Positions 34,656 through 43,456 of a DNA stretch of 64,000 nt are shown here, piece by piece. Below the pieces are notes generated by a model, which did no database searches, had not been told where the DNA came from, and worked only from the letters and a program-made list of their open reading frames with translations. Numbering within the stretch: position 1 is the first letter of the stretch; every line of letters starts with the position of its first letter. Position numbers and translations under genes: made by a program. The stretch comes from DTKD01 sp964494345 (GTDB lineage Bacteria > Armatimonadota > UBA5829). The stretch spans positions 434,001 through 498,000 of the forward strand of contig CAZBSI010000001.1 of the NCBI GenBank assembly GCA_964494345.1, read 5' to 3'.

Positions 34656-35106
34656 GTTCGTCCTCGCCAATGCCTAGATGGGTATATTCGTGGATCTGCC
34701 CAAACGGCTTCCCAAGTATCAGATCGCGCATCAGTCCGGCGCCTATGCAGGTCGTGCAAATAGTATCTATGCCAAGCTCAGAATATGCATAAGCACGGTT
34801 TGGATCGTAGATTCTTGCGACCACTTTTGGCACTTTGAACCGCACTTTTGCCATTTGAACAGACATAATGTTTCGATTATCGCCATTGGTGACAGCAAGA
34901 AACGCATCGGCCTTGTCTAACTCGGCCATCTTAAGAGTTTCCTCGTCGATGCCGTTTCCCACCACTTGTTGGCCGGGAAAGTCGGCCGCCAGCCTCCTGA
35001 AAGAGTCCGGGTTTCGATCGATGATGGTTACGTGGTGACCATCACGAGCCATCGTAGTGGCTACAGTGGCGCCCACTCTGCCACACCCTAGAATTACTAT
35101 CCTCAC
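34648..35106 (-). CDS. TrkA-type NAD-binding subunit, RCK-N domain only
   Basis: This 152-residue protein has a single RCK-N domain: RIVILGCGRVGATVATTMA, TIIDRNPDSF, GNGIDEETL. It lacks the C-terminal RCK-C domain carried by its downstream partner, so the two may act as a hetero-oligomer that together forms the usual gating ring. GTG at 35106 lies six bases after GGAGG; the longer frame from 35157 is not supported. Confidence 0.86.
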   Translation of the reverse strand: MRIVILGCGRVGATVATTMARDGHHVTIIDRNPDSFRRLAADFPGQQVVGNGIDEETLKMAELDKADAFLAVTNGDNRNIMSVQMAKVRFKVPKVVARIYDPNRAYAYSELGIDTICTTCIGAGLMRDLILGKPFGQIHEYTHLGIGEDEHE

Positions 35107-35179
35107 TTCATTCCTCCGCAGTGAATACTCCAGCGAGTATAAGACCTGAGTATACACCTGCCCGCAAAGCCTGTCAATT

Positions 35180-36604
35180 TTACAAATTGATCAGTCCAAT
35201 GTCGAACGACAGATGTCTGAACCGATTGTTCCAGCGGATATACATACCCAAACAGTCCGTTCGCTGACCATAAAGCACTTCCCAGTCATACAAGGTCATA
35301 TCAGAAACATTGTAGTTAAGAGCCAGCCCAAATACGTGCCTGTGCAAATAAGTTTGAGCGGTGACGTCCAACTCGCGTTTTATGTCGATGTTGTCGAACT
35401 GGAATGGTGTGCTACCCGAAGAGGTGCGGCTTATGTAGCGTGCGGAGAAATACGCATCATTGCGGGACAGGTGAGCGGCGTCAATGCCCCAACCCCACGT
35501 TCGAAACGATTGCCCTTCAGGATAATCGGCATAACTGACAATTCCTATCGGCTGTATCGTCGTGCGCGGACCGAGCCACAGCGTGTTGACGGCGCCCTGC
35601 ATCACGACCTGGGTTCGTGACAGTGAAGTATCTTGACCGGGGGTTTCTTTATACAGCCCCCACGACGCTATGACCTGAGGGTATAATTCGAGCCGTGGAT
35701 CGAGTTTCTGCTTGGTAAAAGAGAGCTGTGAGCCTAGATAAGACACGCCCAACTCAGGCTGTCTGTAGACCACCAGTCCCGGATCATTTGCATCGTAAGT
35801 GCGCTGGCGCATGGTAAACAAGCCGAACGGCTGCAGATGAGCTGCGTCAGTCGGTCGAAGGAGCTGAGGGTCACAATCATTGGCAATGGGCTGCGGCACA
35901 TTGAGCTCACGTGACCGTCTTGTACCATAGGTGATATATCTGCCGGGAAAATCGACCAGGCGACCGCCAACCCCGTATCTTGCATTGAGCGAGGACTGAA
36001 TTGAGTGTTTCTGTGTGAACTTCAGATCAAGCGTAGAGCGAGCTTGATTTGTATCAATAACTCTCAAAGCCTGCCGCAGAGTGATTCCATCCCTGGAATC
36101 GTTGCCTACTCTTGGGAAGATTGACGAGGTGCTTGAACGACCTCCCAAACGGAGCGCCATTCTGGGCAAGGTCAATAATTTCGTTCTGCCCAGATAGACA
36201 GACACGTTGCGAGCGATCAATTTGTCGTTAGGCCGAATAAACAGGCTGCCGGCCGTGATATGATAGTCCGGCCGCTCACAAGAACACGTTGTCAGGTATA
36301 CCTTGCGCGCAGTGCCCGTCTCTGCATCCATATCATATTCGGCCTCACTGGCCAGAAACCGTTGTGCTCCCTTCTGTAGTCGCATTCCTCCTCTGGCAAA
36401 AAGTTTTGAGCCTTGCAACTCAAACGAGGATGCCGACAAACACACAGGCGTCGGTGCGACCTGAGTGCAAACCGCCGTCGGTTTTGCCACTTCCTCATCC
36501 AAAGAAGGGGCGAGAGGGTTTTCCTGCGCCCACAGACCTGATCCGCACATTAATACAAAGGCAATCAGGATCATTCCAACTACGCGCACTTCGATTTTCA
36601 ACAT
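35180..36604 (-). CDS. LptD/OstA-like outer-membrane protein
   Basis: The 474-residue protein has a signal peptide (to about residue 26, ending in GLWAQ). An OstA/LptA-like beta-jellyroll follows (about 55-150: SSFELQGSKLFARGGMRLQKGAQRFLASEAEYD... ARKVYLTTCSCERPDYHITAG). The rest has strands typical of a beta-barrel with aromatic ends (RTWGWGIDAAHLS, YFSARYISRTS, FGLALNYNVSD). LptD inserts lipopolysaccharide into the outer leaflet; this one is shorter than proteobacterial LptD. It is direct evidence for an outer membrane. Confidence 0.8.
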   Translation of the reverse strand: MLKIEVRVVGMILIAFVLMCGSGLWAQENPLAPSLDEEVAKPTAVCTQVAPTPVCLSASSFELQGSKLFARGGMRLQKGAQRFLASEAEYDMDAETGTARKVYLTTCSCERPDYHITAGSLFIRPNDKLIARNVSVYLGRTKLLTLPRMALRLGGRSSTSSIFPRVGNDSRDGITLRQALRVIDTNQARSTLDLKFTQKHSIQSSLNARYGVGGRLVDFPGRYITYGTRRSRELNVPQPIANDCDPQLLRPTDAAHLQPFGLFTMRQRTYDANDPGLVVYRQPELGVSYLGSQLSFTKQKLDPRLELYPQVIASWGLYKETPGQDTSLSRTQVVMQGAVNTLWLGPRTTIQPIGIVSYADYPEGQSFRTWGWGIDAAHLSRNDAYFSARYISRTSSGSTPFQFDNIDIKRELDVTAQTYLHRHVFGLALNYNVSDMTLYDWEVLYGQRTDCLGMYIRWNNRFRHLSFDIGLINL

Positions 36605-36726
36605 ATACCAACCTTTTCAGTTATGCAGGAAAGTTCACCACTTCGACGGCATTCTCCTGTTCGGGAAGGACAATTGCTCCCCAAGGATTAAATAAACAGC
36701 CAACCTGAGCCGAAGGAGGAAACTCT

Positions 36727-37218
36727 ATGGATGCTATCCAGTGTCTAAAGACGCGACGCTGCGTCAGATCTTTTAAGCCCGATCCTATTGATCGGTCAGT
36801 AATCGAAGATATTGTGGACTGCGGCCGACTGGCGGCGTCGGCTAACAACGTTCAGCCGTGGCAATTCATCGCCGTGACAGATTCCGAGACCCGCAAACAG
36901 ATCGCATCATTAGCTGAGTATGGGAAGTTTATCGCAGATGCGCCGTGTTGTATAGCCGTGTTTTGCGAAAAGATAAAATATTATATCGAAGACGGTTCTG
37001 CTGCTACTCAAAATATACTGCTGGCAGCGCACGCCCTTGGCCTGGCGGGTTGCTGGGTGGCGGGCGACAAGAAGGATTATGCGCCATTGATTCGCGACTT
37101 GCTGGGATTGCCGGATAATTATACGCTTGTGAGTATGATTGCCTTAGGGGTTCCGCAAAAGATACCTTCACCTCAGAAGAAACCGTTGAGCGACGTTTTA
37201 CACTTCGACCGATTCTGA
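36727..37218 (+). CDS. Nitroreductase-family flavoprotein
   Basis: This 163-residue FMN-dependent oxidoreductase shows the family N-terminus AIQCLKTRRCVRSFKPDPI, SANNVQPWQFIAVTD for FMN phosphate, and GLAGCWVAGD near the C-terminus. It is one of the short two-domain nitroreductases acting on quinones or nitroaromatics with NAD(P)H; the substrate is unknown. AAGGAGG lies before the ATG. Divergent from the LptD-like gene. Confidence 0.88.
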   Translation: MDAIQCLKTRRCVRSFKPDPIDRSVIEDIVDCGRLAASANNVQPWQFIAVTDSETRKQIASLAEYGKFIADAPCCIAVFCEKIKYYIEDGSAATQNILLAAHALGLAGCWVAGDKKDYAPLIRDLLGLPDNYTLVSMIALGVPQKIPSPQKKPLSDVLHFDRF

Positions 37219-37220
37219 TA

Positions 37221-37255
37221 ACAAAACCGCGCTGCTGAGTTTCTCTGCAGCGCGG
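37221..37255. terminator. Terminator between nitroreductase and the PsbP-like gene
   Basis: CCGCGCTGC and GCAGCGCGG form a perfect nine-pair stem (37227-37255). AAAACA on its left becomes a TGTTTT tail on the minus strand, so it mainly ends the minus-strand gene and perhaps both. Confidence 0.7.
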
Positions 37256-37284
37256 TAAGTTGCATTCCGAACTTATATCCGAGC

Positions 37285-38505
37285 CTATTTGACTTCGATA
37301 ACCTTGACAGGCGGAATAGCGTCAGGTATCTGCACTTTGAAGCTGTTTGCCACCGAGTCGAACAATTGCGCACTGTTCTCCGGGCCTTTGCCGGACGTGT
37401 CTACGCAGTTCAGCATCCACGCATAGCCGCTTTTAACCACTATGAGACGATGAATGACTTTCTGCGCCGACTCTGTCGTTGTGGTAGAAAAAGCCTGGGC
37501 GCCGTCGACGGTCTTTCTCACCCATGAATCCACATAGGGATTGTATTTGGCGAACGTATCGGCGTCGCTGTTCAGCGCGAGTTGTGATCGCTTTATATTC
37601 ACCGCTAAGCCAGCAGATTTGTCGGCCGGGTTAAACTCGATCCAGGCGTTACCGGATTTCTTCGGCTTCATAGACGCGGTTTTGTCCTGAACCGTCCAGC
37701 CCGCAGGGTGATTCACGGAGAAACCGTATTTTGTACTCGTATACGGCGTTCCAAGCCCGGCGACGGCAGATGGTTTAGGCTGCGTCGGCGCGGGGGCTGC
37801 AGGCTGGGTTACTTTTGGCCCATTTGCAGGCGCCGGAGCAGGAGGCGCAACGGGTGCAGCGTGTACAGCAGACGGGTGTGGAGCCGGAGGAGCTGCCGGT
37901 TGACCGACTGTGTGCGGAGCAGTGCGAGATGGCGCAGGGGTATTTGTTACCTCTACCCGAGTCGACGCAGCCCACACTTGCTTGCCGGCGGTATCCATGC
38001 CGATAGCTTTAAAGATATGAGTGCCATCGGAAATAGTGGTGGTATCGAATTTAGCCTCGTATGGGGCCTGAGATTTCTGATCTACAAGCGAATTGTTGCA
38101 GAATATCTTTACAGACGCGACTTTTGTGCCCTCAGGCACAACTGCGCTGACAGTGACAACACCTCTGTGTCTCCTCGGTGCACCCTGCGAATCAGTGGGG
38201 CCGATAATTATTTTTTGTCCCATAGCGGCTGGGTTCGCGGGTCGCCGATTAGCCGGGTCTCTTCGCTCATCATTGCCTGGATGAGCAGGTGGAGCAGGCG
38301 GGGGCGGAGGCGCCGGCGCTTCGGATACCCCATCAGGAGGAGGCGGTGCGGGAGGCGCGTCGGACATAACATCCGGAGGCGATTGAGAGTCGACAGGCTC
38401 ATCGACTTCGACAGGTGCCGGCGGAGCGAACTCGTCCTGAGCTGCGACCACCACGCATAATGAGAGAATCGCACAAACGGCGACGAGAAGAGCAAGTGTT
38501 CTCAT
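37285..38505 (-). CDS. Secreted Pro-rich protein with Ig-like and PsbP-like domains
   Basis: From the ATG at 38505 (GGAG five bases upstream) the 406-residue protein has a signal peptide (RTLALLVAVCAILSLCVVVAAQ). A Pro/Ala-rich low-complexity region (about 25-90) is followed by a Big/Ig-like domain (about 97-190: VTVSAVVPEGTKVASVKIFCN... ISDGTHIFKAIGMD). A second Pro/Ala linker (about 190-245) leads to a C-terminal PsbP/DUF1795-like domain (about 250-400: KYGFSVNHPAGWTVQ). It is probably periplasmic or surface-exposed. Function unknown. Confidence 0.7.
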   Translation of the reverse strand: MRTLALLVAVCAILSLCVVVAAQDEFAPPAPVEVDEPVDSQSPPDVMSDAPPAPPPPDGVSEAPAPPPPPAPPAHPGNDERRDPANRRPANPAAMGQKIIIGPTDSQGAPRRHRGVVTVSAVVPEGTKVASVKIFCNNSLVDQKSQAPYEAKFDTTTISDGTHIFKAIGMDTAGKQVWAASTRVEVTNTPAPSRTAPHTVGQPAAPPAPHPSAVHAAPVAPPAPAPANGPKVTQPAAPAPTQPKPSAVAGLGTPYTSTKYGFSVNHPAGWTVQDKTASMKPKKSGNAWIEFNPADKSAGLAVNIKRSQLALNSDADTFAKYNPYVDSWVRKTVDGAQAFSTTTTESAQKVIHRLIVVKSGYAWMLNCVDTSGKGPENSAQLFDSVANSFKVQIPDAIPPVKVIEVK

Positions 38506-38693
38506 AAAATCTCCAATACTCCTTCCCCAACTCGGAATAATTAGATACATTATACACGATGAGCTAACCATAAACTATATTCCTTATACGCAAGCAAGTT
38601 GATACAACTCAACAGTATCTTATTTAGTTGACGAGCGGGGGTGCGTGCATTAAGATATTCGTGTTGGTGATTGCTGCTTCGGAGGAGAGGAAT

Positions 38694-40112
38694 ATGAATT
38701 GCAAAAAAAGCACATTTGCCCTGTATTTCGGTAACAGGGGCTTCTTCCCTGCCTCATTGCTGGCCTCAGCTCGACAGGAAATGATCGAGACTATGGAGAG
38801 ACTCGGTCATGATTATATTATCCTGGACGCCTCGGCGACTCGTAACGGAGGAGTCGAAACAGCCGCAGAAGGGGCCACCTATGCCCGATTCCTCAAAGAA
38901 AATGAGGGGAAATTCGACGGCGTAATCTTGTCTCTGCCCAATTTTGGCGATGAAAATGGCGCGATTGCTGCCCTTAGAGACGCCAATGTCCCTATCCTGA
39001 TTCAGGCATATCCGGACGAATTGAATCGGATGGCGCCTGCGCTGCGCAGGGATTCGTTCTGCGGCAAGATGTCGATTATGGACGTATTTGTGCAAAACGA
39101 CATCCCGTTTACGGTCCTCAAGCCGCATACCGTATCCCCGACAAGTCGCGTCTTTGCCGAGCATATCGACCATTTCGACCGTGTGTGCAGGGTCATCAAG
39201 GGAATGGAAAAACTGACGATAGGCGCGATCGGCGCGCGGACAACGGCGTTCAAGACCGTGAGAATTGATGAGGTTGCGCTTCAGAAGAATAGTATCACCG
39301 TCGAAACGTTCGACCTATCTGAGCTTTTCGCAAGGATGGGCGACGTTGCCGAATCGAGTGACGCGTACGCGTCTAAGGCGGATTCTTTGAACAACTATGC
39401 CGACTTCTCTAAGACACCCGGTGACAAGTTCTCGGCGTTGGTAAAAATGGGAGTCGCGCTGGACGCTATAATCGACGAGTACAGCCTGGATGCTGTTGCG
39501 ATACGATGCTGGATGGAGATGCAGAAACAAATCGGCATATCCCCATGTGTGTTGATGAGCGAAATGAACAACCGTGGCCTGCCGGCATCCTGCGAGGTGG
39601 ACATAGGCAACGCAATTGTAATGCACGCCCTTAGCAAAGCATCCGGCGATGTCTCTGCGTGTCTGGACTGGAACAACAACTACGGTGACGAAGAGGATAA
39701 ATGCATATTGTTCCATTGCGGGCCTGTGCCGCAACAGATGATGGTTGATACCGGATGTGTGACCGGTCATCTGATATTGGAGAGCGCGCCGGACATTACG
39801 TCGTCTTATGGCTGTAACGTCGGCAGAATCAAGCCCGGCCCGTTCACTTTTTCGAGTATGATGACTGTGGATGGCGAGCTTAGCTTCTACGTGGGCGAGG
39901 GTGAGTTCACCGCTGATGCGATACCCGATGATTTCTTCGGTTGTGCGGGAGTGGCCTATATTGATGGCTTGCAAGACGTGCTGATGAGCATCGGTCGACA
40001 GGGCCACCGACATCACGTCAGCGTGACGCCGGGTATAGTAGGCGCGGCCGTATGTGAAGCGCTGGGCTATTATCTAGGACATGCGGTCTCTATACCGCAG
40101 AACGAATGTTGA
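38694..40112 (+). CDS. L-fucose/L-arabinose isomerase-family protein
   Basis: This 472-residue protein resembles the FucI/AraA-like isomerases (COG2407 type). Recognisable parts are the N-terminal FALYFGNRGFFPASLLASAR, LPNFGDENGA, a central CWMEMQKQIGISPC, and SCEVDIGNAI followed by FHCGP, which carry the metal-binding Glu/Asp residues. GAGGAGAGG precedes the ATG at 38694. It stands alone; the sugar substrate cannot be told from sequence. Convergent with nfo. Confidence 0.8.
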   Translation: MNCKKSTFALYFGNRGFFPASLLASARQEMIETMERLGHDYIILDASATRNGGVETAAEGATYARFLKENEGKFDGVILSLPNFGDENGAIAALRDANVPILIQAYPDELNRMAPALRRDSFCGKMSIMDVFVQNDIPFTVLKPHTVSPTSRVFAEHIDHFDRVCRVIKGMEKLTIGAIGARTTAFKTVRIDEVALQKNSITVETFDLSELFARMGDVAESSDAYASKADSLNNYADFSKTPGDKFSALVKMGVALDAIIDEYSLDAVAIRCWMEMQKQIGISPCVLMSEMNNRGLPASCEVDIGNAIVMHALSKASGDVSACLDWNNNYGDEEDKCILFHCGPVPQQMMVDTGCVTGHLILESAPDITSSYGCNVGRIKPGPFTFSSMMTVDGELSFYVGEGEFTADAIPDDFFGCAGVAYIDGLQDVLMSIGRQGHRHHVSVTPGIVGAAVCEALGYYLGHAVSIPQNEC

Positions 40113-40117
40113 TTGTA

Positions 40118-40966
40118 TTAAGAAGCCTGCTGCAGGCTTCTTAGCGTCGCCAGGTTTTCGTAGTCCTCTGCGAAAGCCTGGCCTGCCGGTGTCTCGATGA
40201 TACCAGGCAAATCGCCGGTGCCGGGGTAGTTAAGAATCGCTCGGAACCCTTCGAGTGTGACTTTGCCTTTGCCGATATGAAAATGCCGGTCGCGCTTTGA
40301 TCCTAACTCTACCTCGGTGTCGTTTAGATGGATCAGCTTCAACTTATCAAAACCGATATGTTTTTTGATAAGTCCGAACATCTCATTGACGCTGTCAGCA
40401 TTGGAGATATCGTAGCCCGAACCCCACAGATGCGCGGTGTCTATACATAACCCGACTCGTGAATGGCTATTTCCCATGATCTCTAAGATATCGGCGATAT
40501 GCTCAAACTTACCGCCAATTGTAAGCCCGGACCCCGACCCCATCTCTAAGGCTATTAGCGGGTGACTGTCGGCCTGCAGAGCCTGCTCGACTGCTGTGGC
40601 GATGCGTGCGATTCCGGCCTCGTATCCGGAGCCTTTGTGGCTGCCTATGTGAGTTACAATGATGCTCGCTCCCAATAGCGGGGCTTTGGCCACGGCGTAA
40701 GCCAGCGCGTCGACGCTTTTCGACCAGATGGTATCATCCGGTGAGGCGAGGTTGAGCAGGTATGGGGTGTGCAAGATAACAGGGTGGATATCCAATTCCT
40801 GGATTTTACCGGCGAACTCCGCTGCGACCTGCAAATCTACCGGGCGTGTAGTCCATGCATTTGGGTTGCCGGAGAAGAGTTGCACGGTCTCGCATCCGAG
40901 CGACTGCGCACGTTCTAAAGACTTCAGTAATCCACCGCCGATTCGCACATGAACGCCAAGCCGCAC
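40118..40966 (-). CDS. nfo: Endonuclease IV
   Basis: This AP endonuclease (282 aa, TIM barrel with a tri-metal centre) repairs abasic sites. The order of ligand motifs is intact: GVHVRIGGGL, LHTPYLLNLAS, THIGSHKG, ALEMGSGSG, GLCIDTAHLWGSGYD, LIHLNDTEVELGSKRDRHFHIGKG (in parts) and GIIETP. GTG at 40966 starts one base after the stop of a small acidic gene, indicating translational coupling. Confidence 0.94.
   Translation of the reverse strand: MRLGVHVRIGGGLLKSLERAQSLGCETVQLFSGNPNAWTTRPVDLQVAAEFAGKIQELDIHPVILHTPYLLNLASPDDTIWSKSVDALAYAVAKAPLLGASIIVTHIGSHKGSGYEAGIARIATAVEQALQADSHPLIALEMGSGSGLTIGGKFEHIADILEIMGNSHSRVGLCIDTAHLWGSGYDISNADSVNEMFGLIKKHIGFDKLKLIHLNDTEVELGSKRDRHFHIGKGKVTLEGFRAILNYPGTGDLPGIIETPAGQAFAEDYENLATLRSLQQAS
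40120..40142. terminator. Perfect hairpin between convergent genes
   Basis: AAGAAGCCTG-CTG-CAGGCTTCTT is a ten-pair stem with a three-base loop. It lies over the last codons of nfo and just after the isomerase stop. It has no separate T-run, so its action as a terminator is plausible rather than certain. Confidence 0.45.
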
Positions 40967-40967
40967 G

Positions 40968-41303
40968 TCAGTCGTCGTCTTCCGGGCCGAATGTGTCGAT
41001 ATCCTGAGAGGAATAGCTGAACGAACTAAGCTCTTCAGCGCGGAACAGAGTGACGAGCAAGTCTTCTCGTTCGAAACTGGGCAGATACGATGAGACTATG
41101 TCCTCGTCGATAGTGTCGAGGAGTTGTTCTTCTTCTCTAACTGAGAGGTCTACTTCAAGGAGCACTGCTGCGTGAATGGTATCGTGGGCGTAGTGCAAAT
41201 GAAGCTGTCCCACTCTAATATCCTCGTCCCAGATAATGAAAATTTCAGATGAAACGGTTCGGACGTTGCGTGACAGCCGGAAATGACTTCTCTGGTTCTC
41301 CAA
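40968..41303 (-). CDS. Small acidic protein coupled to nfo, unknown function
   Basis: I do not recognise this 111-residue protein. It is acidic, with an Asp/Glu-rich C-terminus (EDDD). It has a probable beta-rich N-terminal half (SSEIFIIWDEDIRVGQLHLHYAHDTIHAAVLL) and a helical centre (REEEQLLDTIDEDIVSSYL). TTG at 41303 has GGAGGGG upstream. Its stop is one base from the nfo start, so it is expressed with a DNA-repair enzyme. Such short acidic proteins have been seen beside other housekeeping genes; no role can be assigned. Confidence 0.65.
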   Translation of the reverse strand: MENQRSHFRLSRNVRTVSSEIFIIWDEDIRVGQLHLHYAHDTIHAAVLLEVDLSVREEEQLLDTIDEDIVSSYLPSFEREDLLVTLFRAEELSSFSYSSQDIDTFGPEDDD

Positions 41304-41501
41304 TCTACCCCTCCGCTAGCTTTCGATGACATAGTATCCCACTTTTTGCTCTGACGGTCAAATAGCGTGTGTCAGGTTGGGCCAGATAGCCCTTATATAC
41401 AAAATAGATGCGATGCTCAGTTTGGCTATTCATCAGTAGGGGTATTAAAACCAGGGTGGAAAGCTCAGTTAGGTTATACATTCATGGAGGGAGGTGTGCT
41501 T

Positions 41502-41690
41502 ATGGCCCGGCTAAGAGGCTTTGCCGCTATGGATCCTGAAAAACAACGAGAGATAGCCCGAAAGGGCGGACGTGCCGCTCATAAAAAAGGCACGGCCCAT
41601 CAGTGGACAAGCGAGGAAGCGCGTGTCGCCGGCCGCAAAGGCGGCGAGGCAAGCCACGGTGGAGGACGCAGAAAAAAATCCGAGTCCTGA
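41502..41690 (+). CDS. KGG-repeat stress-type protein
   Basis: This 62-residue basic protein contains two KGG motifs, EIARKGGRAAH (21-23) and VAGRKGGEASH (46-48), within the repeated pattern (D/E)-x-x-K/A-R-x-(I/V)-A-x-KGG-x-A. Such proteins resemble GsiB/Con-10 general-stress hydrophilins. GGAGGGAGG lies nine bases before the ATG at 41502. It is monocistronic between a minus-strand gene and the fruK promoter. Confidence 0.85.
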   Translation: MARLRGFAAMDPEKQREIARKGGRAAHKKGTAHQWTSEEARVAGRKGGEASHGGGRRKKSES

Positions 41691-41805
41691 CCCCTATCTT
41701 TCTACTGACGTGAATCGACGAAAGCCGGATCGTTGCAGACACATATCGATCCGGCCTGTCGTCGTCAATTACTGACAACTTCTCAGCTTCAAATCCGTTG
41801 GTCGT

Positions 41806-41834
41806 TTGACATCGCTTCGGCTTTTATTTACAAT
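41806..41834 (+). promoter_or_regulatory. Promoter of fruK
   Basis: A perfect TTGACA (41806-41811), a 17-base spacer and TACAAT (41829-41834) give a start near 41841, about 20 bases before the GTG of fruK. Confidence 0.75.
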
Positions 41835-41861
41835 ATGCCGGGCCGTATGGAGGACCCAACT

Positions 41862-42794
41862 GTGATTTTAACGGTTACTCCCAACGCATCAATTGACAAA
41901 ACTTATGTTGTCGAAGGCTTCGGCATCGACCGGATTCATCGTCCTTCGAAGATTACCAGCAGCCCTGGTGGTAAGGGTATCAACGTGCTGCGGGTCTTTC
42001 GAGAACTCGGCGGCGCTGGAATCGCTACCGGGTTTGTAGGAGGCAGGGTAGGGGAGGCGATACTGGAGGGGCTGGATGCTGAAGGATTAGAGCATAGCGT
42101 CGTCACAGTTCAAGGCGAATCCAGACTGTGTCTTAAGATAATCGACCCTTTGAGCGGCACCCAGACAGAAATCAACGAAACTGGTCCCAGCATAACAGAC
42201 CAGGAAGTCGAGCAGCTTAGCAGGCGAATCGAGGAACTGCTGGACGGAATGGAGTGGTTGGTGCTGTCGGGCAACGTGCCTCCCGGTGTCCCGGAGACGT
42301 TTTATGCGGATATGATAAGGCTGGCAAAGAGCAAAGGCGTCAAGACCGTGCTGGACGCCAGCGATAAGCAGCTTAAAGAAGGTGTCGTTGCAGGGCCTTA
42401 TATGATAAAACCCAACGTTCACGAGCTATCCGAGCTTGCTGAGCAGGAGTTGGTTACTGTCGAAGAGATTTGCGACGCCGCAAAAAATGTTATCGAATGC
42501 GGAATCAATATAGTCGCTGTTACCGTAGGAAGAAGCGGAGCGCTGGTAACTGATGGGCAACACGCGTGGCAAGCTGTGCCTCCGGATATCGAATACGCAA
42601 GCGCGGTTGGTTCCGGGGACTCGTTTATTGCTGGCTTTTTGTCGGAATTGGCAAACGAAGGATCAATGTCGGATGCCTTGATTCTCGGCACTGCCGCCGG
42701 AGCCGCAAATGCCACAACTTATAATGCTGGTTCGTGCTCCAAATGTAGTATAATGGACATCAGGCGCGGAGTTAGCCTGAGCGAATTGTTCTGA
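41862..42794 (+). CDS. fruK: 1-phosphofructokinase (PfkB family)
   Basis: This ribokinase-fold sugar kinase (310 aa) shows LTVTPNASIDKTYVV, the PfkB signature GGKGINVLRVFRELG, LSGNVPPGVP, and the C-terminal catalytic AVGSGDSFIAGFLSEL with the Asp base. 1-phosphofructokinase or tagatose-6-phosphate kinase are the likely activities; no PTS gene is beside it. GTG at 41862, eight bases after GGAGG, gives the canonical N-terminus; an ATG at 41847 lies upstream of that SD. Confidence 0.87.
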   Translation: MILTVTPNASIDKTYVVEGFGIDRIHRPSKITSSPGGKGINVLRVFRELGGAGIATGFVGGRVGEAILEGLDAEGLEHSVVTVQGESRLCLKIIDPLSGTQTEINETGPSITDQEVEQLSRRIEELLDGMEWLVLSGNVPPGVPETFYADMIRLAKSKGVKTVLDASDKQLKEGVVAGPYMIKPNVHELSELAEQELVTVEEICDAAKNVIECGINIVAVTVGRSGALVTDGQHAWQAVPPDIEYASAVGSGDSFIAGFLSELANEGSMSDALILGTAAGAANATTYNAGSCSKCSIMDIRRGVSLSELF

Positions 42795-42811
42795 GTGTTG
42801 GAGCATATTTA

Positions 42812-43237
42812 ATGTTTTCTCTGCCAAACGGACCCGAACTGATATTTATTATCGCGCTTGCGCTTATCATTTTCGGGCCGAAAAGACTCCCAGAGATCGG
42901 CAAATCTATCGGAAAGGGGCTAAGGGAGCTGCGTAAAGCCTCCAGAGAGATTACCGATGCTTTCCAGGAAATGAACTTGAATATTGACGATGATGAGGAT
43001 GACAAAAAGTTGTCGTCAGGTACCAGCCTTCACACCGATACTGAAGAAGGTTCGGATGATGGTGAGGCTGTTGATGATCCACCCGCCTCGGAAACTGGAA
43101 CCGAGGCTGATGATAATTTAGATTTACCAAAGGAGAATGATCAAGATGCAGCCAGCAGCGTTTATCCCACAGGGACCGGAATTGTGGGTGGTGATCGGGA
43201 TAATTGTACTACTGTTCGGAGTGAAGAGACTTCCTGA
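42812..43237 (+). CDS. tatA: Twin-arginine translocase TatA/TatB-type protein 1
   Basis: One N-terminal TM (PELIFIIALALIIFGPKRLPEIGKSIGK) with the FGPKRLPE hinge is followed by an amphipathic helix (GLRELRKASREITDAF) and a long acidic tail. The 141-residue reading frame extends 92-101 bases into the next tatA gene in another frame. The last 30 residues, which overlap it, have no recognisable pattern. The protein should form the Tat pore or a TatB-like receptor; tatC is not in the window. Confidence 0.88.
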   Translation: MFSLPNGPELIFIIALALIIFGPKRLPEIGKSIGKGLRELRKASREITDAFQEMNLNIDDDEDDKKLSSGTSLHTDTEEGSDDGEAVDDPPASETGTEADDNLDLPKENDQDAASSVYPTGTGIVGGDRDNCTTVRSEETS

Positions 43238-43367
43238 GATCGGCAAGTCGATGGCTGAGGGCATTCACGAGTTCAAAAAGGCGTCTCGTAAGCTTAAAGA
43301 AGAAATTGATGCCGATGACGAGGGTGAGGAAGACAAAACTAAGTCGACTCCCAAAAAAGAGGACTAA
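43146..43367 (+). CDS. tatA: Twin-arginine translocase TatA-type protein 2
   Basis: This 73-residue protein starts MQPAAFIPQGPELWVVIGIIVLLFGVKRLPEIGKSM, with one TM, an FGVKRLPE hinge, an amphipathic helix (EGIHEFKKASRKLKEEI) and an acidic tail. AAAGGAG lies ten bases before the ATG at 43146; an ATG at 43137 is too near the SD. It is a paralogue of the preceding gene, so the pair could supply TatA- and TatB-like functions. Confidence 0.88.
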   Translation: MQPAAFIPQGPELWVVIGIIVLLFGVKRLPEIGKSMAEGIHEFKKASRKLKEEIDADDEGEEDKTKSTPKKED

Positions 43368-43388
43368 TTTTCATTATATTCTCGTGTA

Positions 43389-43417
43389 TTGACTGCAGAA
43401 TGCCAATCTGGTAATAT
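43389..43417 (+). promoter_or_regulatory. Promoter of secG
   Basis: TTGACT (43389-43394), a 17-base spacer and TAATAT (43412-43417); a perfect TATAAT also lies at 43415-43420. Confidence 0.6.
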
Positions 43418-43456
43418 AATATGGTTCTGTGACGATCAGGAGTGGGCATTTTAGAT

